Source: TMED14 sp002167805 (GTDB lineage: Bacteria; Bacteroidota; Bacteroidia; Flavobacteriales; Schleiferiaceae). From it: a stretch of DNA of 64,000 nt. Made by a program: the position numbers and the translations under genes. Each line of letters starts with the position of its first letter. Position 1 is the stretch's first letter. This document shows, in pieces, positions 43,430 to 51,887 of the stretch. Below the pieces are notes generated by a model. It was not told the origin of the DNA and did not search any database. It saw nothing but the letters and a program-made list of their open reading frames with translations. The stretch spans positions 124,001 through 188,000 of the forward strand of contig CBFHHY010000002.1 of NCBI GenBank assembly GCA_965655795.1. Reading direction: 5' to 3'.

Positions 43430-45502
43430 TTATTGCTGATTACGAATTATTGTTATTGCTCCGCGGAAACGAGCATAGTTATTATTGCATAGTAAAATGT
43501 AATAGTAAGTTCCATCCGGAAGTGGATCACCACCGATCGTTGTTCCATCCCATCCTGAGATATACTTATTTTGCTCATATACCTTAGCACCCCATCTATT
43601 AAATACTAATAGAGAGCAAGAGTCAGATTGGACTAGTTCTGAAAGATCAAAAACATCATTAAATCCGTCTCCATTTGGAGTAATAACGTTCATTACATTT
43701 TCAAAATTGGTATCTAGAATAGATGGGTCAAACTGAATTACAACCACGGAGTCTATTCCAAAGCATCCAAACGAGCTTCTTATTTCAACATAATATGTTG
43801 TCGTGTCTGAGGTTGGCCTAGTAAGTGGCGAAGCATTATTTGGGTCACTAAAATATACTGGCTTGTCCGCATACCAATAATAACTTGTACCACCAGATGC
43901 TCCCAATTGAACTACTTCTCCCGGCATAACAGTTTGATCTAATCCAGCATTGGGGATTATTACTATTTCTGTTATTTCCAGAGTGTCATAATTTGTACAA
44001 TTATTTAAACCTGTTGCTTCAACAACATAAATGCCGGAATCTTTAGCATAGAAAGAGCTACCTGTATATGAACCTAGTTGCCAACTCCATTGATAGGACA
44101 ACCCCGAACCCGTAACACCAATTAAAACCGAATCTCCTGCACATAAACCAAGGCTGTCACTGGGAGCAACGTTAACAATTGGTAAAGAAATCACGTTAAC
44201 TTGTAAGGGACCAGTTGTCCAATCACATGCATCGCTGTTTATGACTAAACGATATTGGGCAGATCCTGAAATTAAAGCAGTATCTACAACTAACTCATAT
44301 GTTGTATCGTTTGGCAGAGCCTGCCAGGTTGCTGATGAAATTGGAAACATAACTTCCCATTGGTAAGTCCAATCATTTGAGAAAGACTGGGCATGAGATC
44401 GCAATAAAGTTGAATCTCCTGGACAAATATCTAAAGATGCAGATACCTGACCAGCCCAAGGAATGTTTTCAATGTAGGTATCCGGTACAGTATCGACAAA
44501 GACTTGAATTGCATAACTCGTATCAGGGCACCCACCTGGATTCCATGCAGTAACTAAGGAATATAATCCTGAGGTCGCAGTAGTAAAATTAGCATTGGTT
44601 TCACCTGAGATAGCAATTGGGTAATTCAAACCAAACATATCAACAGTGTCTTTTAACCATTGATATGAGATGGAAACACCTGGTCCTGCTTGAGGCCCTC
44701 TCAATGTAATTGTTTCGGTTTCACAGAATTGCAAAGAATCAATTTGAGAATCCTTATCTAAAACTGTAAGCGTGAACATTCCTGCTGCTATGTGAGAAAG
44801 AGATGTAGTAGGCGTGAAAGTATTAATTGTCGTATCTGAAGTTGCTATTGTACAGTTACCTGAACTACCAATAACCCCATAATCACCACTTGAGGTAACG
44901 ATAAGAGAATCAGCTGTAGCGCCAGAAATTGGAGATCCTGAAGCGGTCCATTGATAACCAGCTAAACCTTTGCTCGCATATAAAACTACCGTATCACCCT
45001 CACACATACCCCAATCATTTGAGGGAGTATGACTATTATCAAATCCTCCGATAATTGAATCTATGGAAACCTCAGGAGCCACATTTACTGTCATTCTAAT
45101 TGTATCTGACCATAATGATGGTGCTGTTGACTTAATCGACAAACTGTAAAAATTATTCGTAGTAATGGTATCAGGGATTATTACCCAAGCCCACTTGACT
45201 CCAGCTGAGATCGTATCAGCAACGGTCCCAACTGGCGCTGGAGTAACTGATTCCCATTTGACTATTGGTAACGTATCACTGGAAGATACTGTGAATGTAT
45301 TCGTATCACCTTCAGAGAAAAGAACATTAAAGTCATTGGACAAATTCATTCCTGGGGAGCCTATTGTCAGTGTCAACTTTAATGAATCACCCGTACACTT
45401 CGAAAGGTTTGGGTTTTGAGTCAAATCGAGCGATTGCGAGCTGGCTAGAAAGGAAGAGAAAATTGCAAAAAATAGGGATATTGACCTTAAAGATGACATC
45501 AT
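43430..45502 (-). CDS. Secreted multi-Ig-like protein with gliding-motility-type C-terminal domain
   Basis: About 690 residues. The ATG at 45502 (MMSSLRSISLFF) begins a good signal peptide; the frame is open to an ATG at 45535, but that lies inside the promoter box and is excluded. Multiple Ig-like/PKD-like domains with paired cysteines fill the centre, and a type B CHU_C domain ends the protein with the canonical NVITPNGDGFND, NRWGAKVYE and TYYYILLC. It is first in a four-gene unit with the PorP-SPOR protein, the PKD protein and the TlpA-like protein. It is probably exported by type IX secretion as a surface protein. Confidence 0.87.
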   Translation of the reverse strand: MMSSLRSISLFFAIFSSFLASSQSLDLTQNPNLSKCTGDSLKLTLTIGSPGMNLSNDFNVLFSEGDTNTFTVSSSDTLPIVKWESVTPAPVGTVADTISAGVKWAWVIIPDTITTNNFYSLSIKSTAPSLWSDTIRMTVNVAPEVSIDSIIGGFDNSHTPSNDWGMCEGDTVVLYASKGLAGYQWTASGSPISGATADSLIVTSSGDYGVIGSSGNCTIATSDTTINTFTPTTSLSHIAAGMFTLTVLDKDSQIDSLQFCETETITLRGPQAGPGVSISYQWLKDTVDMFGLNYPIAISGETNANFTTATSGLYSLVTAWNPGGCPDTSYAIQVFVDTVPDTYIENIPWAGQVSASLDICPGDSTLLRSHAQSFSNDWTYQWEVMFPISSATWQALPNDTTYELVVDTALISGSAQYRLVINSDACDWTTGPLQVNVISLPIVNVAPSDSLGLCAGDSVLIGVTGSGLSYQWSWQLGSYTGSSFYAKDSGIYVVEATGLNNCTNYDTLEITEIVIIPNAGLDQTVMPGEVVQLGASGGTSYYWYADKPVYFSDPNNASPLTRPTSDTTTYYVEIRSSFGCFGIDSVVVIQFDPSILDTNFENVMNVITPNGDGFNDVFDLSELVQSDSCSLLVFNRWGAKVYEQNKYISGWDGTTIGGDPLPDGTYYYILLCNNNYARFRGAITIIRNQQ

Positions 45503-45532
45503 TCTTAAATGGGTTAAAAATATTTTTATATG

Positions 45533-45560
45533 CAAATATAACGCTCAAGTACTGAGCCAA
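45533..45560 (-). promoter_or_regulatory. Promoter of the secreted-protein operon
   Basis: On the minus strand TTG (45560-45558, within TTTGG), a 17-base spacer and TATATTTG (45540-45533) match the Bacteroidota consensus. The spacer holds a 5-bp inverted repeat GCTCA/TGAGC, possibly an operator. The predicted start near 45529 leaves a leader of about 27 bases and decides the start codon at 45502. Confidence 0.7.
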
Positions 45561-45715
45561 AGACATCAGCAGTGATTTTAGATCTATTTTCTTATTGAAC
45601 GAGAGAAAATAATGAGATTCCGAAAAAGAATAATCAAATTAAATTTATCGCATATTTTAAATGATATTTACTGTTAAAATTCAATTATAAAGATTTAACA
45701 ATTTCATAGTTAATT

Positions 45716-46084
45716 ATGAACAATAAAAACATATCACTAAGTTTTAAATATGCTATTCAGGGATTTAAAATTGCATTTTTAAATGAATTTAAAATACGCT
45801 TACACTGTGCTATTGTTGTGGTTGTCGTAATAGGTGGACTATTATTGAATTTATCAATTTTGGAATGGATCTCCGTAGTTGTCTCCATGGGAATGGTTCT
45901 AATCACCGAATTAATAAATACTTCGATAGAAACTTTATCTGACACTTTACATCCAGATGTGAGTGAGGGAATAAAAAATACAAAAGATATAGCAGCCAGC
46001 GCGGTCTTAATTGCCTCAACAACAGCCCTTATAATTGGATTAATAGTTTTTATTCCATACTTGTGTCAATACTTCAAAATTTAA
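45716..46084 (+). CDS. dgkA: Diacylglycerol/undecaprenol kinase family protein
   Basis: 122-residue membrane protein with three predicted helices. The DAGK signature is visible in ELINTSIETLSD, and the N-terminal SFKYAIQGFKIAFLNEFKIRLH is typical. It phosphorylates diacylglycerol or, as in Gram-positive relatives, undecaprenol; the substrate cannot be decided here. It is followed 4 bases later by the GAF protein. About 210 bases upstream (45503-45715) hold the divergent promoter of the secreted-protein operon; no clear promoter was found for this gene. Confidence 0.9.
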   Translation: MNNKNISLSFKYAIQGFKIAFLNEFKIRLHCAIVVVVVIGGLLLNLSILEWISVVVSMGMVLITELINTSIETLSDTLHPDVSEGIKNTKDIAASAVLIASTTALIIGLIVFIPYLCQYFKI

Positions 46085-46088
46085 AGGT

Positions 46089-46511
46089 TTGTCGATATTA
46101 AAATCAATAGAAAAAAATCGAGAAAAACACAAAAAACTGTGTGACGATATAAGAAAATCAAAAATTTACTTTGACTGGGTTGGAATTTATTGGATGAATT
46201 ACTCAAACCAAACCTTGGAATTGGGAGTTTTTTCCGGGACTCCAACTGAACACGTATCCATTCCATTCGGTAAGGGCGTTTGTGGACAAGTGGCTTTAAC
46301 AGGAGAAACCTTAGAAATTGGCAACGTCAAAGAGGAAGAAAATTACATCGCGTGTTCCCTTGAAACACAATCAGAAATCGTAGTTCCCATTTATAAAAAT
46401 GGCAAATTAATCGGGCAATTAGATATTGACAGTCACTCTAAAAATCCATTTAAACCTGAAGATCATATTTTTCTTGAAAATATCTGCAGATCTATCGCCG
46501 AAAGTATTTAA
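46089..46511 (+). CDS. GAF-domain free methionine-(R)-sulfoxide reductase-like protein
   Basis: 140 residues made of a single GAF domain. Segments GKGVCGQVALTGE (Cys65) and YIACSLETQSEIVVP (Cys89) match the resolving and catalytic cysteines of free-methionine-R-sulfoxide reductase; the third, middle cysteine of E. coli fRMsr is not obvious. The enzyme would reduce free methionine sulfoxide. Translation starts with TTG at 46089; there is no ATG before residue 36. It is probably co-transcribed with dgkA. Confidence 0.83.
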   Translation: MSILKSIEKNREKHKKLCDDIRKSKIYFDWVGIYWMNYSNQTLELGVFSGTPTEHVSIPFGKGVCGQVALTGETLEIGNVKEEENYIACSLETQSEIVVPIYKNGKLIGQLDIDSHSKNPFKPEDHIFLENICRSIAESI

Positions 46512-46623
46512 AATATTTTTTGAATTAAACTGAACAAAAGATTTCATCTTGGAATTTAGCTCTAAGCTGTTATTATGCTTATGATTAGTTACCACTAATT
46601 CTGAAATATTGTATTTTAAACAA

Positions 46624-46666
46624 TGTTGGTTTATTACAAGTAAAGCCGCAATAGAATAAACCAACA
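46624..46666. terminator. Inverted repeat between convergent genes, possible terminator
   Basis: Perfect 12-bp arms TGTTGGTTTATT (46624-46635) and AATAAACCAACA (46655-46666) with a 19-base loop, just past the stop of the permease gene on the minus strand and in the 160-base gap after the GAF gene. There is no good T-tract on either side, so it may act as a 3' stabilising hairpin instead. Confidence 0.5.
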
Positions 46667-46673
46667 GAATCAC

Positions 46674-47936
46674 CTATTGATTAAACCTTATTGCCTCAAC
46701 CGGATCTAATTTTGAAGCCATTGAAGCAGGAGCTAAGCCCGATAAGAGACCAATAAATGCAGATAAACCAATCCCGGTAGTAACATTAGCAAAACTTAAA
46801 AAAAGCTCAAACTCAGAAAAGCGAGAAGCAATTGATAATAGACCTGAGACAAACAAAATACCCAAAACGCCTCCCAAAAGACTTAAAAGTATACTTTCAA
46901 CTAAGAATTGAAGCAGAATGAAAGAACTCTTAGCGCCTAGGGCTTTCTGAATTCCAATTTGACCGGTTCGCTCTCTTACACTAACGAACATAATATTTGC
47001 TATGCCAAACCCACCAACTAAAATAGAAAACCCACCGATTATGGATCCTGCAATTCCAATAGCTGAAAACATAGTATCCAAACCACCACTGATAACTGAA
47101 GATTCATTCATCGAAAAATCATCTTCAGCTCGCGGACTCAATCTACGAATTGCTCTCATGTTAACTCGAATATCGTCTTTGAACATTTTAATTGGAATAT
47201 TATCTTTTGCTTTGAGCTGTATGGAAGTCTCAGATATTTTATCACCCATAATTGTGACCAAAAGACTGGCAGGAATCCACATTTTTGAATCATCCGACTG
47301 CCCCAAAAGATTTGCTCCTTCTTTTTTCATCACACCGATAACAGTGAACTCCCTACCTAATGTTTTAACACTTCTTCCTAGGGGATCTTTTTCCCCAAAA
47401 AGCCCGGAAGATATATCGGCTCCAATAACACAAACAGATTTAGCTAACTTATCTTCCTTTTCAGAAAAAAACCTACCATATTTAAGATTTACATCTCTTT
47501 GAAATATCAAACCCGCTTCAAATGTAACGCCCTCAATTTTTGCATTCTCTACACTAGAATTTCCATATTTTAAAGTCCCATTGACAGAAGCTGCGAAAGA
47601 AATATATTTTGCAGTCGGCACTCCACGGTTAACAATTTTCTTATAATCCTCCAAACTCACCTCAGGTCTCTGAAAATATTTCCACCAAGGATACCCATCA
47701 GGATCAGCTCCGCCTCCCCAGGCCCATTTATTAACAAAAACAACATCTGAACCGATACTTTCGACGCTTTCCCGAATATTTTTTTCAAGACTGTCAACTA
47801 TCGAATAAACAGATATGATAGCGAATATCCCTATTCCAATTCCAAGGAGACTTAAACAAGTTCTTAAACGGTTGTTTATTAGCACATTCCATGCAAATCG
47901 ATTAGACTCTGAAATAAGCGTAAAAATTTTCCACAT
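46674..47936 (-). CDS. MacB/FtsX-type ABC transporter permease
   Basis: 420 residues with the four-helix MacB/FtsX layout: one helix near residues 25-50, a large periplasmic MacB core domain (about 50-280) and three helices at 285-415 with LGAKSSFILLQFLVESILLSLLGG. Family members power lipoprotein trafficking or efflux through mechanotransmission, together with a separate ATPase; none is encoded next to it. Substrate unknown. It stands alone between convergent and divergent neighbours, with its own promoter box 8 bases before the ATG. Confidence 0.9.
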   Translation of the reverse strand: MWKIFTLISESNRFAWNVLINNRLRTCLSLLGIGIGIFAIISVYSIVDSLEKNIRESVESIGSDVVFVNKWAWGGGADPDGYPWWKYFQRPEVSLEDYKKIVNRGVPTAKYISFAASVNGTLKYGNSSVENAKIEGVTFEAGLIFQRDVNLKYGRFFSEKEDKLAKSVCVIGADISSGLFGEKDPLGRSVKTLGREFTVIGVMKKEGANLLGQSDDSKMWIPASLLVTIMGDKISETSIQLKAKDNIPIKMFKDDIRVNMRAIRRLSPRAEDDFSMNESSVISGGLDTMFSAIGIAGSIIGGFSILVGGFGIANIMFVSVRERTGQIGIQKALGAKSSFILLQFLVESILLSLLGGVLGILFVSGLLSIASRFSEFELFLSFANVTTGIGLSAFIGLLSGLAPASMASKLDPVEAIRFNQ

Positions 47937-47943
47937 GATGACT

Positions 47944-47951
47944 CAAAATTA
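47944..47951 (-). promoter_or_regulatory. Candidate -7 box of the permease promoter
   Basis: On the minus strand TAATTTTG is a perfect TAnnTTTG match ending 8 bases before the ATG at 47936, leaving a leader of only about four bases. No -33 TTG was evident. Confidence 0.5.
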
Positions 47952-47974
47952 CAAAGTCGATGAATAGGAATCGC

Positions 47975-47982
47975 TACATTTG
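47975..47982 (+). promoter_or_regulatory. Candidate -7 box of the purH promoter
   Basis: TACATTTG is a perfect consensus match, 34 bases before the purH ATG, so this promoter would give a short ordinary leader. It is divergent from the permease promoter. No PurR-type operator or riboswitch fold was recognised. Confidence 0.55.
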
Positions 47983-48016
47983 TTTCTTTAAATTCCTTAT
48001 GGCTATCTGAATTAAA

Positions 48017-49540
48017 ATGACTTTGAAATTAAAACCCATTAAATCTGCTTTAATATCAGTTTTCAACAAAGAGGGCATTGAGTCCCTATTAAAAATTTTA
48101 ACAGAAGAAGGAGTAAAGATTTATTCCACAGGAGGCACAGAGGACCATATCAAAAAATTGGGGTATGATTGCACCTCTGTTGAATCCATTACAGATTTTC
48201 CAAGCATATTAGACGGGCGAGTTAAAACCCTTCATCCAAAAGTTTTTGGGGGAATACTCTGGAGAAGAAATTTGGAGAACGATGCCCAAACAATCAGCTC
48301 GATGAAAATTCCCAGTATAGATTTGGTAATTGTTGACTTATATCCCTTTGAAAAGACTTTGAATTCAACTAAAAATGAATCAGAAATTATAGAAAAAATT
48401 GATATCGGTGGTGTGTCACTGATTCGTGCAGGAGCAAAAAATTTTAATGATGTATGGACTATCTCATCAAAAAATCAATATAAAAAAGCGATTGAAATAA
48501 TGACAAGAAATGGGGCAAAAAGCTCTCTTTCAGATCGAAAATTTTTTGCAGCTCAGGCATTTAATCTTTCTGCTCACTATGATTCCTTAATTTCAAATTG
48601 GTTAGATCCAGAAATTAAGCCTTTTGGGACAATTAACGGAAAGAAAAAAGAATTACGCTATGGCGAAAATCCTCATCAAAAAGGTTGGTTTATCGGAAAT
48701 CTTGATTCATTGTTCACCCAGCATAGTGGTAAAGAATTGAGTTACAATAACCTACTGGACATTGACTCTGCGATATCTTACTGTTCAGAAGGTAAAAACT
48801 CAACTGTTGTCATAATAAAGCACAATAATGCTTGTGGGTTTGCGATTTCAGAAACACTTGAAGATGCATGGAATAAATCTCTCTCCTCCGACCCCGTATC
48901 CGCGTTTGGTTCTGTAATTGCAACAAATAAAAAGATTGATGCTTCAACAGCAAGAAAAATCAATTCTATTTTTTTTGAGGTTTTGATCGCCCCCAGCTAT
49001 TCAAAAGAAGCTCTCGAAATATTCAGGTCCAAGAAAAACAGAATTATTTTGGAACTTAAAGTTGAAGAATTTCCGAAAACAATTGTTAGATCATCCTTAA
49101 ACGGCCTCTTATTGCAGACAAGAGATGATCACAGAGATAATGAGAAAGATTTGAGAGTCGTAACTAAGAAAAAACCTTCCTCAAAAGAAACAAATGATTT
49201 ACTCCTTGCATCCGCTATATCTAAGCATACAAAAAGCAACACTATAGTTCTTGTAAAAGATCAGCAATTAATTTCAAGTGGAACAGGACAAACATCAAGA
49301 GTAGATGCTTTGAATCAAGCAATTAATAAAGCAAAATCATTTAACTTAGATCTAAAAGGAGCAGTAATGGCCTCAGATGCATTTTTCCCTTTTCCCGATT
49401 GTGTAGAAATTGCATTTGAAGCCGGAATTAATGCAGTAATTCAGCCGGGAGGGTCTGTTAAGGATGAACTGAGTATTAATTTTTGCGATAATAATGAAAT
49501 GGCTATGGTAATGACTGGCATTAGACACTTTAAACACTAA
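48017..49540 (+). CDS. purH: Bifunctional AICAR transformylase/IMP cyclohydrolase
   Basis: Catalyses the last two steps of de novo IMP synthesis. 507 residues. The N-terminal MGS-like cyclohydrolase domain has YSTGGTEDHIKKLG and DGRVKTLHPKVFGGIL; the AICARFT domain has LRYGENPHQKGWF, IIKHNNACGFA, the DPVSAFGSVIA segment and the SDAFFPFPD motif near the C-terminus. Full length. It lies 10 bases before mreB and may share a transcript with the cell-shape genes. Confidence 0.97.
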   Translation: MTLKLKPIKSALISVFNKEGIESLLKILTEEGVKIYSTGGTEDHIKKLGYDCTSVESITDFPSILDGRVKTLHPKVFGGILWRRNLENDAQTISSMKIPSIDLVIVDLYPFEKTLNSTKNESEIIEKIDIGGVSLIRAGAKNFNDVWTISSKNQYKKAIEIMTRNGAKSSLSDRKFFAAQAFNLSAHYDSLISNWLDPEIKPFGTINGKKKELRYGENPHQKGWFIGNLDSLFTQHSGKELSYNNLLDIDSAISYCSEGKNSTVVIIKHNNACGFAISETLEDAWNKSLSSDPVSAFGSVIATNKKIDASTARKINSIFFEVLIAPSYSKEALEIFRSKKNRIILELKVEEFPKTIVRSSLNGLLLQTRDDHRDNEKDLRVVTKKKPSSKETNDLLLASAISKHTKSNTIVLVKDQQLISSGTGQTSRVDALNQAINKAKSFNLDLKGAVMASDAFFPFPDCVEIAFEAGINAVIQPGGSVKDELSINFCDNNEMAMVMTGIRHFKH

Positions 49541-49550
49541 TTATTTAGAT

Positions 49551-50579
49551 ATGGGACTTTTTGACTTTTTAACCTATGATATAGCTATTGATCTTGGAAC
49601 AGCTAATACCCTTATAATTCATAATGATAAAGTTGTAGTTGACGCTCCATCAATCGTTGCAATTGACAGATCTTCCAATGCTATTCTTGCAATTGGTCAC
49701 GAAGCAATGCAAATGCATGGAAAAACTCACGAAAATATTAGAACTGTAAGGCCTTTAAAAGATGGCGTGATAGCAGATTTTGTTGCTTCAGAACATATGA
49801 TTCGTGAAATGATCAAAAGCATCCCAGTATTAAAAAAGAAATTACTTGCACCGTCATTGAGAATGGTTATCTGTATTCCTAGTGGAATTACTGAGGTTGA
49901 AAAGCGTGCAGTCCGTGACTCTGCTGAGCATGCCAATGCAAAAGAGGTTTATTTAATTCATGAACCCATGGCTGCAGCTATAGGTATTGGTGTTGATGTT
50001 CTTGAACCGAAAGGGAATATGATTATTGATATTGGTGGAGGCACTACTGAAATTGCAATTTTAGCCCTTGGAGGAATTGTCTGCGACAAAAGTATCAAAG
50101 TAGCCGGAGATGTTTTTACCAGTGATATTGCATACTACATGCGCTCTGAACATAATTTATATGTTGGAGAGAGAACCGCAGAATCAATTAAAATAAATGT
50201 TGGGGCTGCGATAGATAATCTAAGCAATCCCCCTGATGACATGTCAGTGCAAGGAAGAGATTTAATAACGGGAAAACCAAAACAGGTAGATATCTCTTAC
50301 AAAGAAATATCTAAGGCTCTTGATAAATCACTTACTAGGATAGAAGATGCCGTTATGGAAGCTCTTGCTATGACACCTCCCGAATTGTCTGCAGATATAT
50401 ACAATTCGGGTATTTATATGGCTGGTGGCGGGTCACTTTTAAGGGGTCTTGACCAAAGAATTTCTTCAAAAACAGACTTACCGGTATATGTTGCTGAAGA
50501 TCCTCTCAGAGCAGTGGTGAGAGGCACAGGAATATCCTTAAAAAACTTAGACAAATACCGCACCCTTTTGATGCGTTAA
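49551..50579 (+). CDS. mreB: Rod shape-determining protein MreB
   Basis: Actin-like filament protein that guides lateral wall synthesis. 342 residues. Nucleotide-binding motifs AIDLGTANT (phosphate 1), MIIDIGGGTTEIAI (phosphate 2) and the AGGGSLLRGL adenosine motif are intact. It heads the classical order mreB-mreC-mreD-PBP2-rodA, so the cell is probably rod-shaped. Confidence 0.98.
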   Translation: MGLFDFLTYDIAIDLGTANTLIIHNDKVVVDAPSIVAIDRSSNAILAIGHEAMQMHGKTHENIRTVRPLKDGVIADFVASEHMIREMIKSIPVLKKKLLAPSLRMVICIPSGITEVEKRAVRDSAEHANAKEVYLIHEPMAAAIGIGVDVLEPKGNMIIDIGGGTTEIAILALGGIVCDKSIKVAGDVFTSDIAYYMRSEHNLYVGERTAESIKINVGAAIDNLSNPPDDMSVQGRDLITGKPKQVDISYKEISKALDKSLTRIEDAVMEALAMTPPELSADIYNSGIYMAGGGSLLRGLDQRISSKTDLPVYVAEDPLRAVVRGTGISLKNLDKYRTLLMR

Positions 50580-50582
50580 AAA

Positions 50583-51383
50583 ATGCGAAATGTCTTAAGG
50601 TTTATTATTCGATACCGCATAATCTCGACACTTATTTTTTTTCAAGTTTTGGGTTTGTCGATAACATATACAAATTCAACCCTTCACCAATCTATTTTTT
50701 GGGATCAAGTACTCAATTTTCAAGGAAAATGGAACAATGTTACAGACAGTTGGCGAGGTTATTTTCAACTAAAAAATGTAAATGAATCCCTTCAAAAAGA
50801 AAATTTAATATTACGAAATCAAATCGGACCAATTCATATTGATTCAAAAGGACTCAATGACACTCTTCAATTTAAATGGATAGACGGGCAGGTCATATAC
50901 TCAAGTATTCACTTAAAAAACAATTATTTAATCATCAATAAAGGGAGAATGGATAAAATCTCTGTTGGAGATGGAGTTCTTGGAATTCAAGGAGAGGTAA
51001 TGGGTATTATTGATAAAACCTCAGAACATTTTAGCAGAGTATTACCGATAATAAATAGTGAATCTCGAATTTCGGGCATCGTCAAAAAATCAGGTCATTT
51101 TGGTACAATAATTTGGCGAGGTGGCGCGCCAAATAGAGTTAAAATGATTGATTTACCTTTTGAAACCAAATTATTGACTGGAGATACAATTATAAGTGAT
51201 TCTCGCTCAAATATTTTCCCAACAGGTATGCCTATTGGCTATATATCAGAGGTAATATCTGATTCTGCCAATCAAAGTCAAATTGCTACTTTAGAAATAT
51301 TCGTTGATTATGCTAAAATTCAACCTATTTATATAGTTAAAAACCATTTGAAATCAGAATTTGAAAAGCTTAGAAAACCATGA
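50583..51383 (+). CDS. mreC: Rod shape-determining protein MreC
   Basis: Bitopic inner-membrane protein that links MreB to the periplasmic synthesis enzymes and activates PBP2. 266 residues: N-terminal helix (about 12-30), a coiled coil (about 60-82) and a beta-rich periplasmic domain with GDGVLGIQGEVMGIIDKTSEHFSRVLPI. It starts 3 bases after mreB and overlaps mreD by 4 bases. Confidence 0.94.
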   Translation: MRNVLRFIIRYRIISTLIFFQVLGLSITYTNSTLHQSIFWDQVLNFQGKWNNVTDSWRGYFQLKNVNESLQKENLILRNQIGPIHIDSKGLNDTLQFKWIDGQVIYSSIHLKNNYLIINKGRMDKISVGDGVLGIQGEVMGIIDKTSEHFSRVLPIINSESRISGIVKKSGHFGTIIWRGGAPNRVKMIDLPFETKLLTGDTIISDSRSNIFPTGMPIGYISEVISDSANQSQIATLEIFVDYAKIQPIYIVKNHLKSEFEKLRKP

Positions 51384-51880
51384 AAAAAATTAATAATTGG
51401 CTAATTTGGAGTGGTATTTTAATATTCGCTCAATCACTGATTATTAATAAAATTCAAGTATATGGATTTTTAAACCCATATATATACGTTTCCGTATTTT
51501 TAATAGTTCCAACCTATATTGGAAAAATACCCTTATTATTAATCGGAGCATTAGTCGGAGGCTTTATGGATCTGACGTTACTAACCGGAGGAATACATTT
51601 AATGGCATCAACTCTTACATGCTTCTTTCAACCAAAAATTCTCGGATATATAGTCCCAAGAGCGGATGAAGAAAATCTACCATTTATGCCAAGTGATTTG
51701 GGAATACCCAAATGGTTAATTTATTCAGGTTCAACTATACTTATTCATCATACTTATTTATTTTTTGTTGATTCACACAGCTTTAATGCTCCTCTATATT
51801 TAATTTGGAGAATAATTATTTCCACATTTGCAACTACAATTTTAACCATGAGTATTCTCTTTTTTGTAAAAAACAAATAG
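51380..51880 (+). CDS. mreD: Rod shape-determining protein MreD
   Basis: 166-residue multi-spanning membrane protein at the mreD position of the operon, with about five hydrophobic helices. Sequence conservation in this family is weak, so the call rests on length, topology and location between mreC and PBP2. ATGA overlap with mreC implies coupling. Confidence 0.86.
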   Translation: MKKINNWLIWSGILIFAQSLIINKIQVYGFLNPYIYVSVFLIVPTYIGKIPLLLIGALVGGFMDLTLLTGGIHLMASTLTCFFQPKILGYIVPRADEENLPFMPSDLGIPKWLIYSGSTILIHHTYLFFVDSHSFNAPLYLIWRIIISTFATTILTMSILFFVKNK

Positions 51881-51887
51881 ATAAGTA

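Noticed and set aside
45503..45535. ATG at 45535 as start of the first secreted protein
   Set aside because: It would lie in the promoter -7 box and puts unrelated residues before a normal signal peptide beginning at 45502.
47002..47502. Plus-strand frame of 166 codons
   Set aside because: Antisense to the MacB/FtsX permease, whose own frame has clear membrane helices and family motifs.
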